Positions 1 to 9,722 are shown, counted from the stretch's first letter. The stretch: 64,000 nucleotides of DNA from Microbacterium sp. (GCA_031177765.1 JAPSKH010000003.1:1-64000), one strand, 5' to 3'. Made by a program: numbers and translations. Notes: generated by a model from the sequence alone, not told the origin.

Positions 1-1899
1 CTGCGCGCCGAGGCCGAAGCAGCCGAGGCGCAGTTGCGGGCCGCGCAGGCCAGAGCGGCGCTGGCCGCAGCGGAGGCGCAGGCCGCGAAGGCGAGAGCCT
101 CCACCGCGGTGGATGCCGCGGCGACCGCGCCGCCGGCAGCCGCGAAGGAGGGCCCCGCCGCCGCGGCTGCGGCCGCGCCGCCGGCAGCCCCGGACGAGAT
201 CGCATCCCGGGACGAAGCATCCGCTCCCGCGGATCCGCCCGCGGCGCGAAGCGCTTCGGAAGCGCAGAGCCCCCTCGACGCGGACCAGGTCGCCGCCATC
301 GTGCAGGGGTACACCTTCGACACGGAGACGCTCGACCTCGGTGCGCTCGTCAACGGCGAGGCGGTGCCCGCTGCGCAGATCCGGATCCCGCTGGCGATGA
401 TGAACCGGCACGGCCTCGTGGCCGGCGCGACGGGCACCGGCAAGACGCGGACGCTGCAAGGCCTTGCCGAGCAGCTCGCGGCGAAAGGCGTTCCGGTGTT
501 CGCCGCCGACATCAAAGGCGACCTGTCCGGCGTCGCGACGCCCGGAGAGCCGAGCCCCCGACTGCTCGAGCGCACGGCGGGCATCGGGCAGTCCTGGACG
601 CCGCAGGCGTCGGCGACCGAGTACTTCGCGCTCGGCGGCGTCGGCAGGGGCGTCCCGGTCCGCGCGACGGTGTCCGGGTTCGGGCCGCTGCTGCTGAGCA
701 AGGTGCTGGGCCTGAACGCCACGCAGGAGTCGAGCCTCGGCCTGGTGTTCCACTACGCCGACCAGCAGGGACTGGCGCTGGTCGACCTGGCCGACCTGCG
801 CGCGGTCCTGACGTATCTCACCAGCGACGAGGGCAAGCCCGAGCTGAAGGAGCTGGGCGGGCTCTCGGCATCGACCGCCGGGGTCATCCTGCGTGAACTC
901 ATCGCGTTCGCCGATGACGGCGCGGACGTGTTCTTCGGCGAGCCGGAGTTCGACGTGCGCGACTTCCTGCGGACCGCCTCGGACGGCCGGGGCGTCATCA
1001 GCCTGCTCGAAGTCCCGGGTGTGGTGGACAAGCCCGCGCTGTTCTCGACGTTCCTGATGTATCTGCTCGCGGAGCTGTTCGAGATCCTTCCCGAGGTCGG
1101 AGACGTCGACAAGCCGAAGCTGGTGTTCTTCCTCGACGAGGCGCACCTGCTGTTCCGGGATGCCTCGAAGGACTTCCTCGCCGCCATCGTGCAGACCGTG
1201 CGGCTCATCCGCTCCAAGGGCGTGGGTGTGTTCTTCGTGACGCAGACGCCCAAGGACGTGCCCGGCGACGTGCTCGCCCAGCTCGGCTCGCGGGTGCAGC
1301 ACGCGCTGCGCGCTTTCACCCCCGACGACGCCAAGGCGCTGCGCGCGACGGTGGGCACGTACCCGCGATCCGGGTACGACCTGGAGCGCGTGCTGCAGGA
1401 GCTGGGCACCGGCGAGGCGATCGTGACGGTCCTGAGCGAGAAGGGGGCGCCGACGCCCGTCGCCTGGACCCGCATGCGTGCGCCGCAGGGGTCGATGTCC
1501 CCGACACCCGATGCCGACATCGACGCCGCGGTGCAGGCATCCCCGCTCCTGGCCGGGTACGGCACGCCGATCGACCGAGAGTCGGCGCGGGAGGTGCTGA
1601 CAGCCAAGATGAAGGCGGCCGAGGAACGGGCGGCCGCGGAGGAGGCGGCCCTCGAGAAGGCGAAGGCCGACGCCGAGCTCGCCAAGCAGCGGGCCGCGAT
1701 CGACCGCGCGGACGCGGCCGCCGAGAAGAAGGCGCAGCAGGAGTACGAGCGCCTGCTCAAGAAGACCGCGGGCACCACGCGCACCCGGCGCACGACCCGG
1801 AGCCGGCGCTCGCCGATCGAGCAGATCCTCGCATCGCCGTCGACGCAGGACGTCATCGGCACCGTGATCCGCGGCATCTTCGGCACGGGCCGGCGCTGA
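1..1899 (+). CDS. HerA-like / DUF853 ATPase (YjgR type), 5' end outside window
   Basis: The frame is open from base 1, so the TTG at 34 in the ORF track is not a believable start and the gene begins upstream. The visible N-terminus (about 90 codons) is Ala/Glu-rich and coiled-coil-like. The DUF853 core then begins at the GYTFDTETLDLG stretch. Walker A is GATGTGKT (near base 425) and Walker B is LVFFLDEAHLLF (near base 1125). The C-terminus is charged coiled coil followed by a basic RTRRTTRSRRS tail, as is usual for this family. Members are HerA/VirB4-like hexameric ATPases; the cellular role is not settled. The long Ala-rich N-terminal extension is beyond the usual ~500-residue length. Family is confident; function is only by family. 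Confidence 0.9.
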   Translation: MRAEAEAAEAQLRAAQARAALAAAEAQAAKARASTAVDAAATAPPAAAKEGPAAAAAAAPPAAPDEIASRDEASAPADPPAARSASEAQSPLDADQVAAIVQGYTFDTETLDLGALVNGEAVPAAQIRIPLAMMNRHGLVAGATGTGKTRTLQGLAEQLAAKGVPVFAADIKGDLSGVATPGEPSPRLLERTAGIGQSWTPQASATEYFALGGVGRGVPVRATVSGFGPLLLSKVLGLNATQESSLGLVFHYADQQGLALVDLADLRAVLTYLTSDEGKPELKELGGLSASTAGVILRELIAFADDGADVFFGEPEFDVRDFLRTASDGRGVISLLEVPGVVDKPALFSTFLMYLLAELFEILPEVGDVDKPKLVFFLDEAHLLFRDASKDFLAAIVQTVRLIRSKGVGVFFVTQTPKDVPGDVLAQLGSRVQHALRAFTPDDAKALRATVGTYPRSGYDLERVLQELGTGEAIVTVLSEKGAPTPVAWTRMRAPQGSMSPTPDADIDAAVQASPLLAGYGTPIDRESAREVLTAKMKAAEERAAAEEAALEKAKADAELAKQRAAIDRADAAAEKKAQQEYERLLKKTAGTTRTRRTTRSRRSPIEQILASPSTQDVIGTVIRGIFGTGRR

Positions 1900-2084
1900 G
1901 CCCCGGCGGCGTGAGCCGGCCCCGGATCGAGCGGATCAGCGGACTTCCGTACGCCGCCGAGAAGCCGGGGTCTGCGGCAGGCGTGGGATCCGGCATGCCC
2001 GCCGTGCTGTCGGTGCCCGCCATGTGCTCGACCAGCTCGGAGGCATCGGCCACTGATGCCGGTCGTGCGGGTCGCCGCGATCGC

Positions 2085-2750
2085 TCACGGCGCGTCGTTG
2101 CGGCGGACGTCGCCGCGCGCGTGCGCCTCTTCCACGACGCCCTCCGTGTCCACGCCGCGGGTGAGTCCGTCCGCCACGACGACGGTGATCGCGAGGTCGT
2201 CCATCAGCGCCTGAACCGAGGCGCTTCGCCCGCCGTCGGGAAGCGCGGATGCCGCGGCGCGCAGCGCCGCCGTGCGGTAGACGCCGATGAGCCACCGTGG
2301 CCGGCTCGAGGCATCCGCGAGACACATGCCGTCGCTGTCGGAGGGGAGGAGCACGAGATCGGACAGAAGCCGCGCGACGATGGCGCCGGCGCCGGGGAGG
2401 TCGCAGGCCAGCAGCAGAGTCCATGCCGGGTCGCGAGCCGCCGACAACGGCGAGGAGTGCAGCGCCGCCGGTGAACGCCACGACTCCAGCGCCGCGACGA
2501 TCGCGGCGGCGCTGCCGGCCTGCGCGGGCTCCCCGCGCACCCGATCGACGGGCAGCGTCGCATCCAGCACAGGCCCGACCACCGTGACGGGTCGCGCGCC
2601 TGCCGCAGTCGCGGCGCCCACTGCGGCTGCGAGCGGTGCTCGATCGGCGGGCTCGACAAGCGGCGGCGCCGCACCGTCGACGCCGGTGGCGCTCGCAGAG
2701 GCGAGGACGATCGCACCGAGCCCGCCCGGAACCTCCATCGTCGCCATCAT
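2085..2750 (-). CDS. MobA-like NTP transferase domain protein (divergent)
   Basis: A 221-residue protein resembling molybdenum cofactor guanylyltransferases and related nucleotidyltransferases. It starts with the beta-strand GAIVLASAS, where family members have LAGGxxxRxGxxK, and has a clear LLLACDLPGAGAIVARLL strand with the conserved Asp of the metal site. A later YRTAALRAA segment also fits the fold. The N-terminal nucleotide-binding signature is degenerate: no GG and no R..G..K pattern. It may therefore be a diverged or inactive relative rather than a working MobA. No molybdenum cofactor genes are adjacent. It is transcribed divergently from the GNAT gene. Two tandem ATG codons sit at the start and either could be used. 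Confidence 0.65.
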   Translation of the reverse strand: MMATMEVPGGLGAIVLASASATGVDGAAPPLVEPADRAPLAAAVGAATAAGARPVTVVGPVLDATLPVDRVRGEPAQAGSAAAIVAALESWRSPAALHSSPLSAARDPAWTLLLACDLPGAGAIVARLLSDLVLLPSDSDGMCLADASSRPRWLIGVYRTAALRAAASALPDGGRSASVQALMDDLAITVVVADGLTRGVDTEGVVEEAHARGDVRRNDAP

Positions 2751-2933
2751 CGCCCGCCGGGGCGGTGCTGGTCGACGCTCCTGCCTCCGGTCCTGGCCCG
2801 GACGCGGCTCTCGTCGATGCGCGTGCTCTCGCCGCGGCCCGCCTCGTCGAGTTGCGTGAAGCTCATGGAATCAGGATGACATCGACGAGATCGCCGGCGG
2901 CCGTCGCGGCGACGTGGCCGGACGGCGCCGTCC

Positions 2934-2939
2934 TAGAAT
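2934..2939 (+). promoter_or_regulatory. -10 element TAGAAT, leaderless promoter for GNAT gene
   Basis: TAGAAT lies exactly six bases before the GTG start. This spacing puts the transcription start at or next to the GTG, so the mRNA is probably leaderless; no Shine-Dalgarno sequence is present. Confidence 0.6.
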
Positions 2940-2945
2940 CGCCCG

Positions 2946-3545
2946 GTGGCACACATCCGACCGTTCCGCGCCGGTGACGAGCCGGCTCTCGCCGACATCT
3001 GCCTGCGGACCGCCGACTCGGGAGCCGACGCGACCGGCCTCCTCGACGACGACGATCTGTGGGCCGAGATCTTCGTGCTGCCGTATGTCGCGCGGCATCC
3101 CGATCTCGCGTTCGTCGTCGAGTCCGACGACGGGCGTGTCGTGGGGTACATCGTGTCTGCCCCCGACACCGCGGCGTTCGAGGAGTGGTTCCGTGCCGAG
3201 TGGTGGCCGCGGCACAGTGCTCGCTGGCCACGTCCCCCCGCGGAGCGGTCCCGTCAGGACGGCATCCTCCAGTACGCCTACGGCCGGGGACGGGCGGATG
3301 TGCCGTACAGCGCGCAGTACCCCGCGCATCTGCACATCGACCTGCTCCCCGAGGCGCAGGGGCAGGGGTGGGGGCGCCGGCTCATCGACATGCTCGTGGC
3401 GGAGCTGCAGGGGCGTGGCGTGCCGGGGCTCCATCTCGTCGCGACCGCCGACAACGCCGGTGCGCTGTCGTTCTACCCGCGCGTCGGCTTCACGCCGCTG
3501 CCGTCGAGCGCCGGAGTGCAGGCGTTCGGACGCGCGCTCGCCTGA
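2946..3545 (+). CDS. GNAT family N-acetyltransferase
   Basis: A 199-residue acetyltransferase of the GNAT superfamily, transferring an acetyl group from acetyl-CoA to an unknown amine. The start is GTG (protein MAHIRPFRAGDEPAL), the usual beta-1 opening. The acetyl-CoA pyrophosphate-binding motif A is LPEAQGQGWGRRLI (Q-G-x-G-x-G, residues about 137-150). The C-terminal DNAGALSFYPRVGF segment is the typical motif B (NxxAxxFYxxxGF). An insert in the middle (about residues 75-125) resembles the longer protein/sugar-acetylating GNATs. The substrate cannot be read from sequence. The promoter is leaderless (TAGAAT-N6-GTG). It is followed after about 73 bp by the SDR/DUF2867 gene, which has its own promoter. 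Confidence 0.85.
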   Translation: MAHIRPFRAGDEPALADICLRTADSGADATGLLDDDDLWAEIFVLPYVARHPDLAFVVESDDGRVVGYIVSAPDTAAFEEWFRAEWWPRHSARWPRPPAERSRQDGILQYAYGRGRADVPYSAQYPAHLHIDLLPEAQGQGWGRRLIDMLVAELQGRGVPGLHLVATADNAGALSFYPRVGFTPLPSSAGVQAFGRALA

Positions 3546-3606
3546 CACGCGACGCACAGCGGTCGGCTCCGACGTCAAGGCCCCGGAGTGCGCCCCTGCG
3601 CGCACG

Positions 3607-3612
3607 TACTCT
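3607..3612 (+). promoter_or_regulatory. -10 element TACTCT, leaderless promoter for SDR/DUF2867 gene
   Basis: TACTCT is six bases before the ATG at 3619 and no ribosome binding site lies between. This fixes 3619 as the start over the longer frame that opens at 2914. Confidence 0.6.
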
Positions 3613-3618
3613 GCCGTC

Positions 3619-5160
3619 ATGGAGGACCTCTCGGCGCCCACCGGCCGCGAACCCGGTCTGACCGCCGTGCCGAGGCCCGACGGCCGGTCGCCGCGCGCGC
3701 TGGTCGTCGGTGCGACCGGGTACATCGGCGGGCGCCTCGTACCGCGGCTGCTCACCGCCGGCTACACGGTGCGCGTGCTCGCCCGGGACCCGGCGCGCGT
3801 GACCGCGTTCTCGTGGGGCGACCGCGTCGAGGTGGTGACCGGGAATGCGACGGATGCCGACGCCGTCGCCCGCGCCGTGGACGACGTCGATGTGCTCTAC
3901 TACCTCGTCCACGGCATGGCAGCGGGCAAGGGCTTCGCCGACGCCGATCGCCGCGCCGCCCGAACGGTGGCGGACGCCGCCGAGAGCGCGCGCGTCGGCC
4001 GCATCGTGTACCTCGGCGGGCTGCATCCGGAAGGCGCCGCACTCTCGGCCCATCTGCGCTCGCGCGTCGAGGTCGGTGACATCTTCCTCGCCGGCGGGGT
4101 GCCCGCGCTGGTGCTGCAGGCGGGGGTGGTCATCGGGTCCGGCTCGGCGTCGTTCGAGATGGTGCGCCACCTCACCGAGGTGCTGCCCTACATGCCGGCA
4201 CCGAAGTGGGTGCGCAACCGCATCCAGCCCATCGCCGTGCGTGACGTCCTCCACTACCTGCTGGGGGCCGCCCGTGTCGCGCCCGGTGTCAGCCGCGCCG
4301 TGGATATCGGCGGCCCCGACGTGCTGCGCTACGGGCAGATGATGAACGGCTATGCCAAGGAGGCGGGGCTCCGCCAGCGTCCGATCGCGGCGCTTCCGGT
4401 GCTCACGCCGCGACTGGCTTCCCTCTGGGTGGCACTGGTGACGCCGATCCCGGCGGTGATCGCGCGGCCGCTCGTGGAGTCCCTGCAGAACGAGTGCGTC
4501 GTCAAGGACCACGACATCGACACCCTCCTCCCGCCGCCCGACAGAGGCCTCACGAGCTACCGCGACGCCGTCCGCCTGGCCCTCGCTCGCGTCGAGACCG
4601 ACACGGTCGAGACGAGCTGGGCCGATGCCCAGGTGCTGGCCGTCCCGAGCGACCCGCTGCCGAACGACCCCGAGTGGGCGCGGCGGGCCGTGTTCACCGA
4701 CGCCCGCACGGCGCACACGTCCGCGTCGGCGGACGCGCTGTGGCGCGTGATCGAAGGCATCGGCGGCGACAACGGGTGGTATTCGTCGCCGCTGCTGTGG
4801 ACGATCCGCGGCTGGATGGACCGGCTCGTCGGAGGAATCGGCCTGGCGCGCGGACGCCGCTCCCGCACGAGGCTCGGTGTGGGCGATGCCCTCGACTTCT
4901 GGCGCGTCGAAGCGATCGAGCCCGGGCGGATGCTGCGGCTGCGCGCCGAGATGAAGGTGCCCGGCCTCGCCTGGCTCGAGCTTCGGGCATCGCCCGAGGA
5001 CGAGGGCGCACGCTACGACCAGCGTGCGGTGTTCTTCCCCCGTGGCCTCGCCGGACGCCTCTACTGGTTCGCCGTGCTGCCCTTCCACGGCTTCGTCTTC
5101 GCCGGGATGGCGCGGCGCATCGCCGCTGCCGCTGTCGGCGCGCCGGCGCCGGCGCGGTGA
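3619..5160 (+). CDS. SDR family NAD(P)-binding protein with C-terminal DUF2867
   Basis: A 513-residue protein. The N-terminal half is an extended/atypical short-chain dehydrogenase (NmrA-like) with the nucleotide-binding motif GATGYIGGRLVPRLL near residue 30 and the YYLVHGM and GRIVYLGGLHP segments. The C-terminal ~150 residues (from about HTSASADALWRVIEGIGG) are a DUF2867/SRPBCC-like domain. This two-domain architecture is common in actinobacteria and its substrate is unknown. The ORF track opens the frame at 2914, but the ATG at 3619 has a leaderless promoter six bases upstream and the protein similarity starts there. It is convergent with cydC, 124 bp away. Confidence 0.85.
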   Translation: MEDLSAPTGREPGLTAVPRPDGRSPRALVVGATGYIGGRLVPRLLTAGYTVRVLARDPARVTAFSWGDRVEVVTGNATDADAVARAVDDVDVLYYLVHGMAAGKGFADADRRAARTVADAAESARVGRIVYLGGLHPEGAALSAHLRSRVEVGDIFLAGGVPALVLQAGVVIGSGSASFEMVRHLTEVLPYMPAPKWVRNRIQPIAVRDVLHYLLGAARVAPGVSRAVDIGGPDVLRYGQMMNGYAKEAGLRQRPIAALPVLTPRLASLWVALVTPIPAVIARPLVESLQNECVVKDHDIDTLLPPPDRGLTSYRDAVRLALARVETDTVETSWADAQVLAVPSDPLPNDPEWARRAVFTDARTAHTSASADALWRVIEGIGGDNGWYSSPLLWTIRGWMDRLVGGIGLARGRRSRTRLGVGDALDFWRVEAIEPGRMLRLRAEMKVPGLAWLELRASPEDEGARYDQRAVFFPRGLAGRLYWFAVLPFHGFVFAGMARRIAAAAVGAPAPAR

Positions 5161-5284
5161 GGTCTCGCACGCGGCGCCGCTGCACTTCCCGTCCGACGAG
5201 CCCGGCGCAGGCTGCGCGCCCTGTGTCGGCGCGGATCCGCGCGATCGTGGCGGCATCGTCCCTGGACGCGGTGATCGGTCAGCG

Positions 5285-6988
5285 TCATGGACCCACGCTT
5301 TCGAGGAGACGACCGTCCTCGACGCGCACCACCCGATCCACCAGGCGGCCGGGCACCGAGACGTGCGAGATCAGCACGACCGCCTGGTCCTCTCGCACCG
5401 CGCCGAGGAGATCCTGCAGCAGCTCCTCGGATGCCTCGGGATCGACCCCGGCCGTCGGCTCGTCGAGCACCAGGACCGGGAACCCGCGCAGCAGGGCGCG
5501 AGCGAGCGCGAGGCGCTGCGCCTGGCCGCCGGACACGAGCGCGCCGCGCTCGCCGACCGGTGCATCCAGTCCGCCGCGCGCACGCAGCCACGACGCGAGG
5601 CCCACGCGCGCCAGCGCATCCTCGAGGTCGGCATCCGTGGCGGTCTCGCGCGCGAACAGCAGGTTCTGGCGGATGTCCTCGTCGAAGAGCATCGGATGCT
5701 GCTCGCAGAGGCCGACCGTCCGCCGGACGTCGTCGGCGGCCAGGTCGTGCACGGAGCGTCCGCCGATCTCGTAGACGCCGTCGGTGTCGAGGAAGCGCAC
5801 CAGCGCGTGGGCGAGCGTCGTCTTGCCGGAGCCGCTGGACCCCACCACGAGCACGCGCTCGCCGGGGCGGAGATCGAAGTCCACCTCGCGCAGCGTCGCC
5901 ACGGCCGCGCCGGGCCAGCGCACCGACGCGCCCCGAAGCCGCAGCCCGTCGCCGAGCGCCGGTGCCTCGCCGGTCGGAGCGACGGAGTCGTGGACGAGCT
6001 CGGGAGGCACGTCGGCGGGCACGGACGCGGCGATGCGCCCGGCGGCGGAGCGCACCTGCCGCCACGCCGAGGCTGCGAGCGGGACGGTTGCGAACACCTC
6101 GAAGACGGCGAGGGGGATCAGTGCCACCACCGCGAGGGACGGCGCGTCGAGGACGCCGGCCTGAGAGCCGGGCATCGCGGTGACGACGGCGGCGATCGTG
6201 GCGGCGCCGGCGGCGAGCGACACGAGGGCCGAGGTGCCCGCCTGGGCTCCGGTTCGCCGCACCGTCGCGCGCCGCAGCGCGGCGTCCGCCGCCACGATGC
6301 GGTCGCGGCTCTCGGCCTCGGCGCCGTAGGCGATCAGCACGTCCAGGTTCGTCAGGTGGTCCAGCACCGCGTCGGCCAGGCGCCCGCGCAGGGGAGCGAT
6401 GTCGCGTTCGGCGCGCGAGCCCGAGGCCCAGCCCCAGCCTGCCGCCGCGGCGGCTGCGATCAGGAGGCAGCCCGACAGCGTCAGCGCGGCGGGCCACCAC
6501 ACGAACGCCACGAGGACGACCGCGCCCGCGGCGACGAGCGCCGAGGAGGCGAGCGGCTGCACCACGCGCAGGGGCAGGTTCTGCAGCTCGTCGATGTCGT
6601 CCACGAGTGCGCCGAGGACCGATCCGCGTCGCGCGCGGAGAAGTCCGTCTGGCGCCAAAGGCACGAGCCGGCGGACCAGGTCCGCTCGCGTCGCGGCCAG
6701 CTGCCGCAGCGCCGCGTCGTGGCCCATCAGGCGCTCGCCGTAGCGGAAGACGGCCCGCGCGATCGCGAAGAACCGCACGCCGACCACAGCGGCCGTCAGG
6801 TACAGCACGGGCGGCTGCTCGCTCGCCCGCACGATGAGCCACGCGCTCACGGCCAGCAGCGCCACCGCGGAGGCCTCTGAGGCGAAGCCGGCAGCCAGGG
6901 TCCACCGGAGCCGGCGTGCCGGCGGCATCGCGTCCCGCAGCACGTCGCGCGCCGTGCGCGTCTCGGCGCGGCCCCGCGAGGCGGTCAT
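5285..6988 (-). CDS. cydC: CydC: ABC transporter permease/ATP-binding subunit for cytochrome bd assembly
   Basis: A 567-residue half-transporter. With CydD it forms the inner-membrane heterodimer exporting reductant (glutathione/cysteine in E. coli) that is needed to assemble cytochrome bd. An N-terminal six-helix exporter domain spans about residues 20-310. The C-terminal nucleotide-binding domain has Walker [12 protein letters not shown], signature [15 protein letters not shown], Walker [13 protein letters not shown] and the H-loop LISHVS. The start was chosen at 6988: its ATG overlaps the TGA of cydD (ATGA), showing translational coupling. The longer frame to 7405 in the ORF track runs through cydD. 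It is the last gene of the operon. Confidence 0.93.
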   Translation of the reverse strand: MTASRGRAETRTARDVLRDAMPPARRLRWTLAAGFASEASAVALLAVSAWLIVRASEQPPVLYLTAAVVGVRFFAIARAVFRYGERLMGHDAALRQLAATRADLVRRLVPLAPDGLLRARRGSVLGALVDDIDELQNLPLRVVQPLASSALVAAGAVVLVAFVWWPAALTLSGCLLIAAAAAAGWGWASGSRAERDIAPLRGRLADAVLDHLTNLDVLIAYGAEAESRDRIVAADAALRRATVRRTGAQAGTSALVSLAAGAATIAAVVTAMPGSQAGVLDAPSLAVVALIPLAVFEVFATVPLAASAWRQVRSAAGRIAASVPADVPPELVHDSVAPTGEAPALGDGLRLRGASVRWPGAAVATLREVDFDLRPGERVLVVGSSGSGKTTLAHALVRFLDTDGVYEIGGRSVHDLAADDVRRTVGLCEQHPMLFDEDIRQNLLFARETATDADLEDALARVGLASWLRARGGLDAPVGERGALVSGGQAQRLALARALLRGFPVLVLDEPTAGVDPEASEELLQDLLGAVREDQAVVLISHVSVPGRLVDRVVRVEDGRLLESVGP

Positions 6989-8682
6989 GCCAGGACCTCG
7001 CTGGCCTCGACGGGAACGACGCGGTCGGCGATCCCGCGGGCGGCCGTGCGATGCGAGACCAGCAGCACTGTCGCGCCCTCGTCGGCGAGGGACCGGATGC
7101 CGCGCCACAGGCGGGCTTCGGTCGGCGCATCGAGCGCGGCGCTCGGCTCGTCGAGCACGATGACGCGGGCGCGACCCCGCAGGTACCGGTGGAAAGCACG
7201 AGCCACGGCCACGCGCTGCGCCTGCCCGCCGGACAGGCCCGCACCCTGCACGCCGAGTTCGGACTCGGGATCGAGGCCGTCGGCACACGCGAGAGCGAGG
7301 GCACGCCGGAGCGCGGGCTCCGTGGGCGAAGGGTCGCCCAGCGTGACGTTGTCGCGGATCGTCCCCGCGAGAAGGCCGGGGTGCTGATCGGCCCACGCGA
7401 GCCACGACGCCGGCGGGAGTCCGCGCACATCCCGACCGCCGAACGTCGCCTCGCCCTCGAACGCCGCGGCGCCGCGGAGAGCCGAGAGGATGCTGGACTT
7501 GCCGGCGCCGCTCGGTCCCTCGATGAGCGTCACCGTGCCGGGTGCGGCCTCGAACGACACCGGTGGCAGCAAGAGGTCCCCGCGGCGCACCCGCAGCCCG
7601 TCGACGCGCAGGATCGCGTCATGCCAGGGGCCCGCATCCCGCCGGAGGAAGGGGACTGCCGGGGGCACGCCACGTGCGGCATCCAGGACGTCGAAGACGT
7701 CGTCGGTCGCCGCGACACCTTCCGCGGCGGCATGGAACTGGACGCCCACCTGGCGCAGCGGCAGGTACGCCTCCGGGGCGAGCAGCAGCACGAACAGCCC
7801 GACGCCGAGCCCCAACGAGCCGTCGATGAGCCGGAACCCGATCGAGACCGCGACGATGGCCACCGAGATGCTCGCGAAGAACTCCAGCGCGAATCCGGAG
7901 AGGAACGACACGCGCAGCACGCGCAGTGTCTCGCGGCGGTAGTCGTCGGTGACCCGCTCGATGGCGGCCGCCGCCCGGTGCTGGCGACCGAACACGGTGA
8001 GCGTCGCCAGACCCTCGACGGTGTCGGCGAAGCGTGCGGCAAGTCGCTGCAGGGTCCGCCACTGCCGCTGCTGCACCGTGCGGGTCGCGAGCCCGATGAG
8101 CACCATGAAGACGGGGATGAGGGGGAGGGTCAGCAGCACCGTGATCGCGGAGATCACGTCCTGCCACCACATCACGGCGACGAGGATCGGCGTTGCGACG
8201 GCGGTCTGCACCAGTGCAGGGAGATACCGGCCGAAGTACGCCTCGAGCGCCTGCAGGCCACGGCCTGCGGTCACCGCGAGCGCGGCGGAGTTCCGCGTCG
8301 CGAGCCATCCCGGGCCGAGCGTGCCGATCGCCGAGACGAGCGCTGTGCGAAGCTGCGTCTGCACGCGGGCTGCGGCGCGGATGGCGACGGCCTCCCGGAC
8401 CCACAGCAGCGCGCCACGCGCCGCCACGACGGCTGCGAGAGCCCCGAGGATCGCCGCCGCCTCGGGCAGCGGCATCCCGTCGATCAGCCCCGTGATCGCG
8501 CGGGTGAGCAGCCAGGCGAACGCGACGATCACAGCCGTCTGCGCTGCGGCGACCAGACCGATCGCGAGGAAGAACCCGCGTGATGCGGCGGCATACCGCA
8601 GGAGCCGCGGGTCCACCGGGCGGCTGGGGCGCGACCCGGCGTCCGCCCGTCCGGCGGCGGGCTCGGAGCTGCTTCCTGCCAT
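6985..8682 (-). CDS. cydD: CydD: ABC transporter permease/ATP-binding subunit for cytochrome bd assembly
   Basis: A 565-residue partner of CydC. Membrane domain residues are about 30-320 (LIGLATRTVQQRQW and QVGVQFHAAAEGVAA are typical CydD segments). The nucleotide-binding domain has Walker A GPSGAGKSSIL, signature LSGGQAQRVAVARAF, Walker B RVIVLDEPSAALD and H-loop LLVSHR. The start at 8682 (MAGSSSEPAAG) lies eight bases after the cydB stop, with GGGGAACC just before it. The ORF-track start at 9045 falls inside cydB. The N-terminus is a short Ser/Ala/Arg-rich stretch before the first helix. The TGA overlaps the cydC ATG. Confidence 0.93.
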   Translation of the reverse strand: MAGSSSEPAAGRADAGSRPSRPVDPRLLRYAAASRGFFLAIGLVAAAQTAVIVAFAWLLTRAITGLIDGMPLPEAAAILGALAAVVAARGALLWVREAVAIRAAARVQTQLRTALVSAIGTLGPGWLATRNSAALAVTAGRGLQALEAYFGRYLPALVQTAVATPILVAVMWWQDVISAITVLLTLPLIPVFMVLIGLATRTVQQRQWRTLQRLAARFADTVEGLATLTVFGRQHRAAAAIERVTDDYRRETLRVLRVSFLSGFALEFFASISVAIVAVSIGFRLIDGSLGLGVGLFVLLLAPEAYLPLRQVGVQFHAAAEGVAATDDVFDVLDAARGVPPAVPFLRRDAGPWHDAILRVDGLRVRRGDLLLPPVSFEAAPGTVTLIEGPSGAGKSSILSALRGAAAFEGEATFGGRDVRGLPPASWLAWADQHPGLLAGTIRDNVTLGDPSPTEPALRRALALACADGLDPESELGVQGAGLSGGQAQRVAVARAFHRYLRGRARVIVLDEPSAALDAPTEARLWRGIRSLADEGATVLLVSHRTAARGIADRVVPVEASEVLA

Positions 8683-8690
8683 GGTTCCCC

Positions 8691-9722
8691 TCAATGCGCG
8701 ACCGCCGCCGCCTTCTCGATGTGGGAGCGCGTGACCCGCTGGCGGAACACCCAGTACGTCCACCCCTGGTACAGCAGCACCAGCGGAAGGAAGATCACCG
8801 CGGCCCACGTCATGATCGTCAGCGTGTAGTCGGTGCTCGAGGCGTTGTCGATGGTGAGGCTGTACGCCGGGTCGGTCGTCGAGGGCATCGCGAACGGGAA
8901 CAGCGCGAACCACAGCGAGAGCACCACCGCCAGCACCGTGACGGCGCCGAACGCGAACGCCCACCCCTCGCGACCGCGCGCGTTCGCCACCGAGGCTCCG
9001 ACGAGGTGCAGTCCGGCAGTCACCGTGCACGCGACGGTCAGCCACGCCAGGTCACGGCCCTCGGAGAACGCCAGAAGGCTCGTCCACACCAGGAACGCCG
9101 CGGCGAGGAGGATCGCCACCAGGCCCGCCCGACCCGCGAGCCGGCGGGCGTCCGCGCGCACCCGGCCGTCGGTCTTCAGCGCGACGAAGAGGACGCCGTG
9201 CGTGAAGAACAGCAGCAGCGTGGTCAGACCGCCCAGCAGCGCGTACGGGTTCAGCAGCGTCAGCAGCGACCCGGTGACGTTCATCTCGGCATCGATGGGC
9301 ACGCCCTGCACGATGTTCGCCAGGGCGATGCCCCACAGCAGCGCGGGCACGGCGGACCCCACCACGATCAGCGTGTCGAAGCGCTTGCGCCAGCGGGCGC
9401 TGTCGCGCTGGTGGCGGTACTCGAACGACACCCCGCGGGCGATGAGGGCGAGCAGGATCAGCAGCAGCGGGAGGTAGAACCCGCTGAACAGCGTCGCGTA
9501 CCAGTGGGGGAACGCCGCGAACAGGCTCGCGCCGGCGACGATCACCCACGTCTCGTTGAGGTCCCACACCGGGCCGATGGTGTTGATCACCTGGCGGCGG
9601 CTGATGTCGTCCCGTCCCAGGAACGGCAGCGACATGCCGACGCCGAAGTCGAACCCGTCGAGGACGAAGTACCCGACGAAGAGGAATCCGACGATCCAGA
9701 ACCAGAGGTGGGCGAGATCCAT
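8691..9722 (-). CDS. cydB: CydB: cytochrome bd ubiquinol/menaquinol oxidase subunit II
   Basis: A 343-residue integral membrane protein with eight to nine helices, the second subunit of the bd oxidase that reduces oxygen with menaquinol. The N-terminus LWFWIVGFLFVGYFVLDGFDFG is the family hallmark (the DGFDFG motif). GPVWDLNETW and the Arg-rich SFEYRHQRDSARWR segment are also conserved. It starts 28 bp after cydA in the same direction, and the operon continues into cydD eight bp downstream. Length is normal for the family. Confidence 0.95.
   Translation of the reverse strand: MDLAHLWFWIVGFLFVGYFVLDGFDFGVGMSLPFLGRDDISRRQVINTIGPVWDLNETWVIVAGASLFAAFPHWYATLFSGFYLPLLLILLALIARGVSFEYRHQRDSARWRKRFDTLIVVGSAVPALLWGIALANIVQGVPIDAEMNVTGSLLTLLNPYALLGGLTTLLLFFTHGVLFVALKTDGRVRADARRLAGRAGLVAILLAAAFLVWTSLLAFSEGRDLAWLTVACTVTAGLHLVGASVANARGREGWAFAFGAVTVLAVVLSLWFALFPFAMPSTTDPAYSLTIDNASSTDYTLTIMTWAAVIFLPLVLLYQGWTYWVFRQRVTRSHIEKAAAVAH

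Noticed and set aside
753-1886. 377-residue minus-strand ORF opposite the HerA/DUF853 gene
   Set aside because: Ser/Arg/Ala-rich shadow translation with no domain; the plus-strand frame has clear Walker motifs.
1853-2053. 66-residue minus-strand ORF after the MobA-like gene
   Set aside because: Overlaps the end of the DUF853 gene, ends in Arg/Cys-rich shadow sequence and resembles no family; I expected a DUF6457-type neighbour but it does not match.
5229-5242. GCGCGGATCCGCGC perfect palindrome between the SDR gene and cydC
   Set aside because: No loop for a terminator and no partner site; likely chance in GC-rich DNA.
3490-5256. 588-residue minus-strand ORF
   Set aside because: Shadow of the SDR/DUF2867 gene; His/Arg/Gly-rich composition typical of antisense GC-rich frames.
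5061-7430. 789-residue minus-strand ORF over cydC
   Set aside because: Out-of-frame with cydC/cydD, Arg-rich, no motifs.
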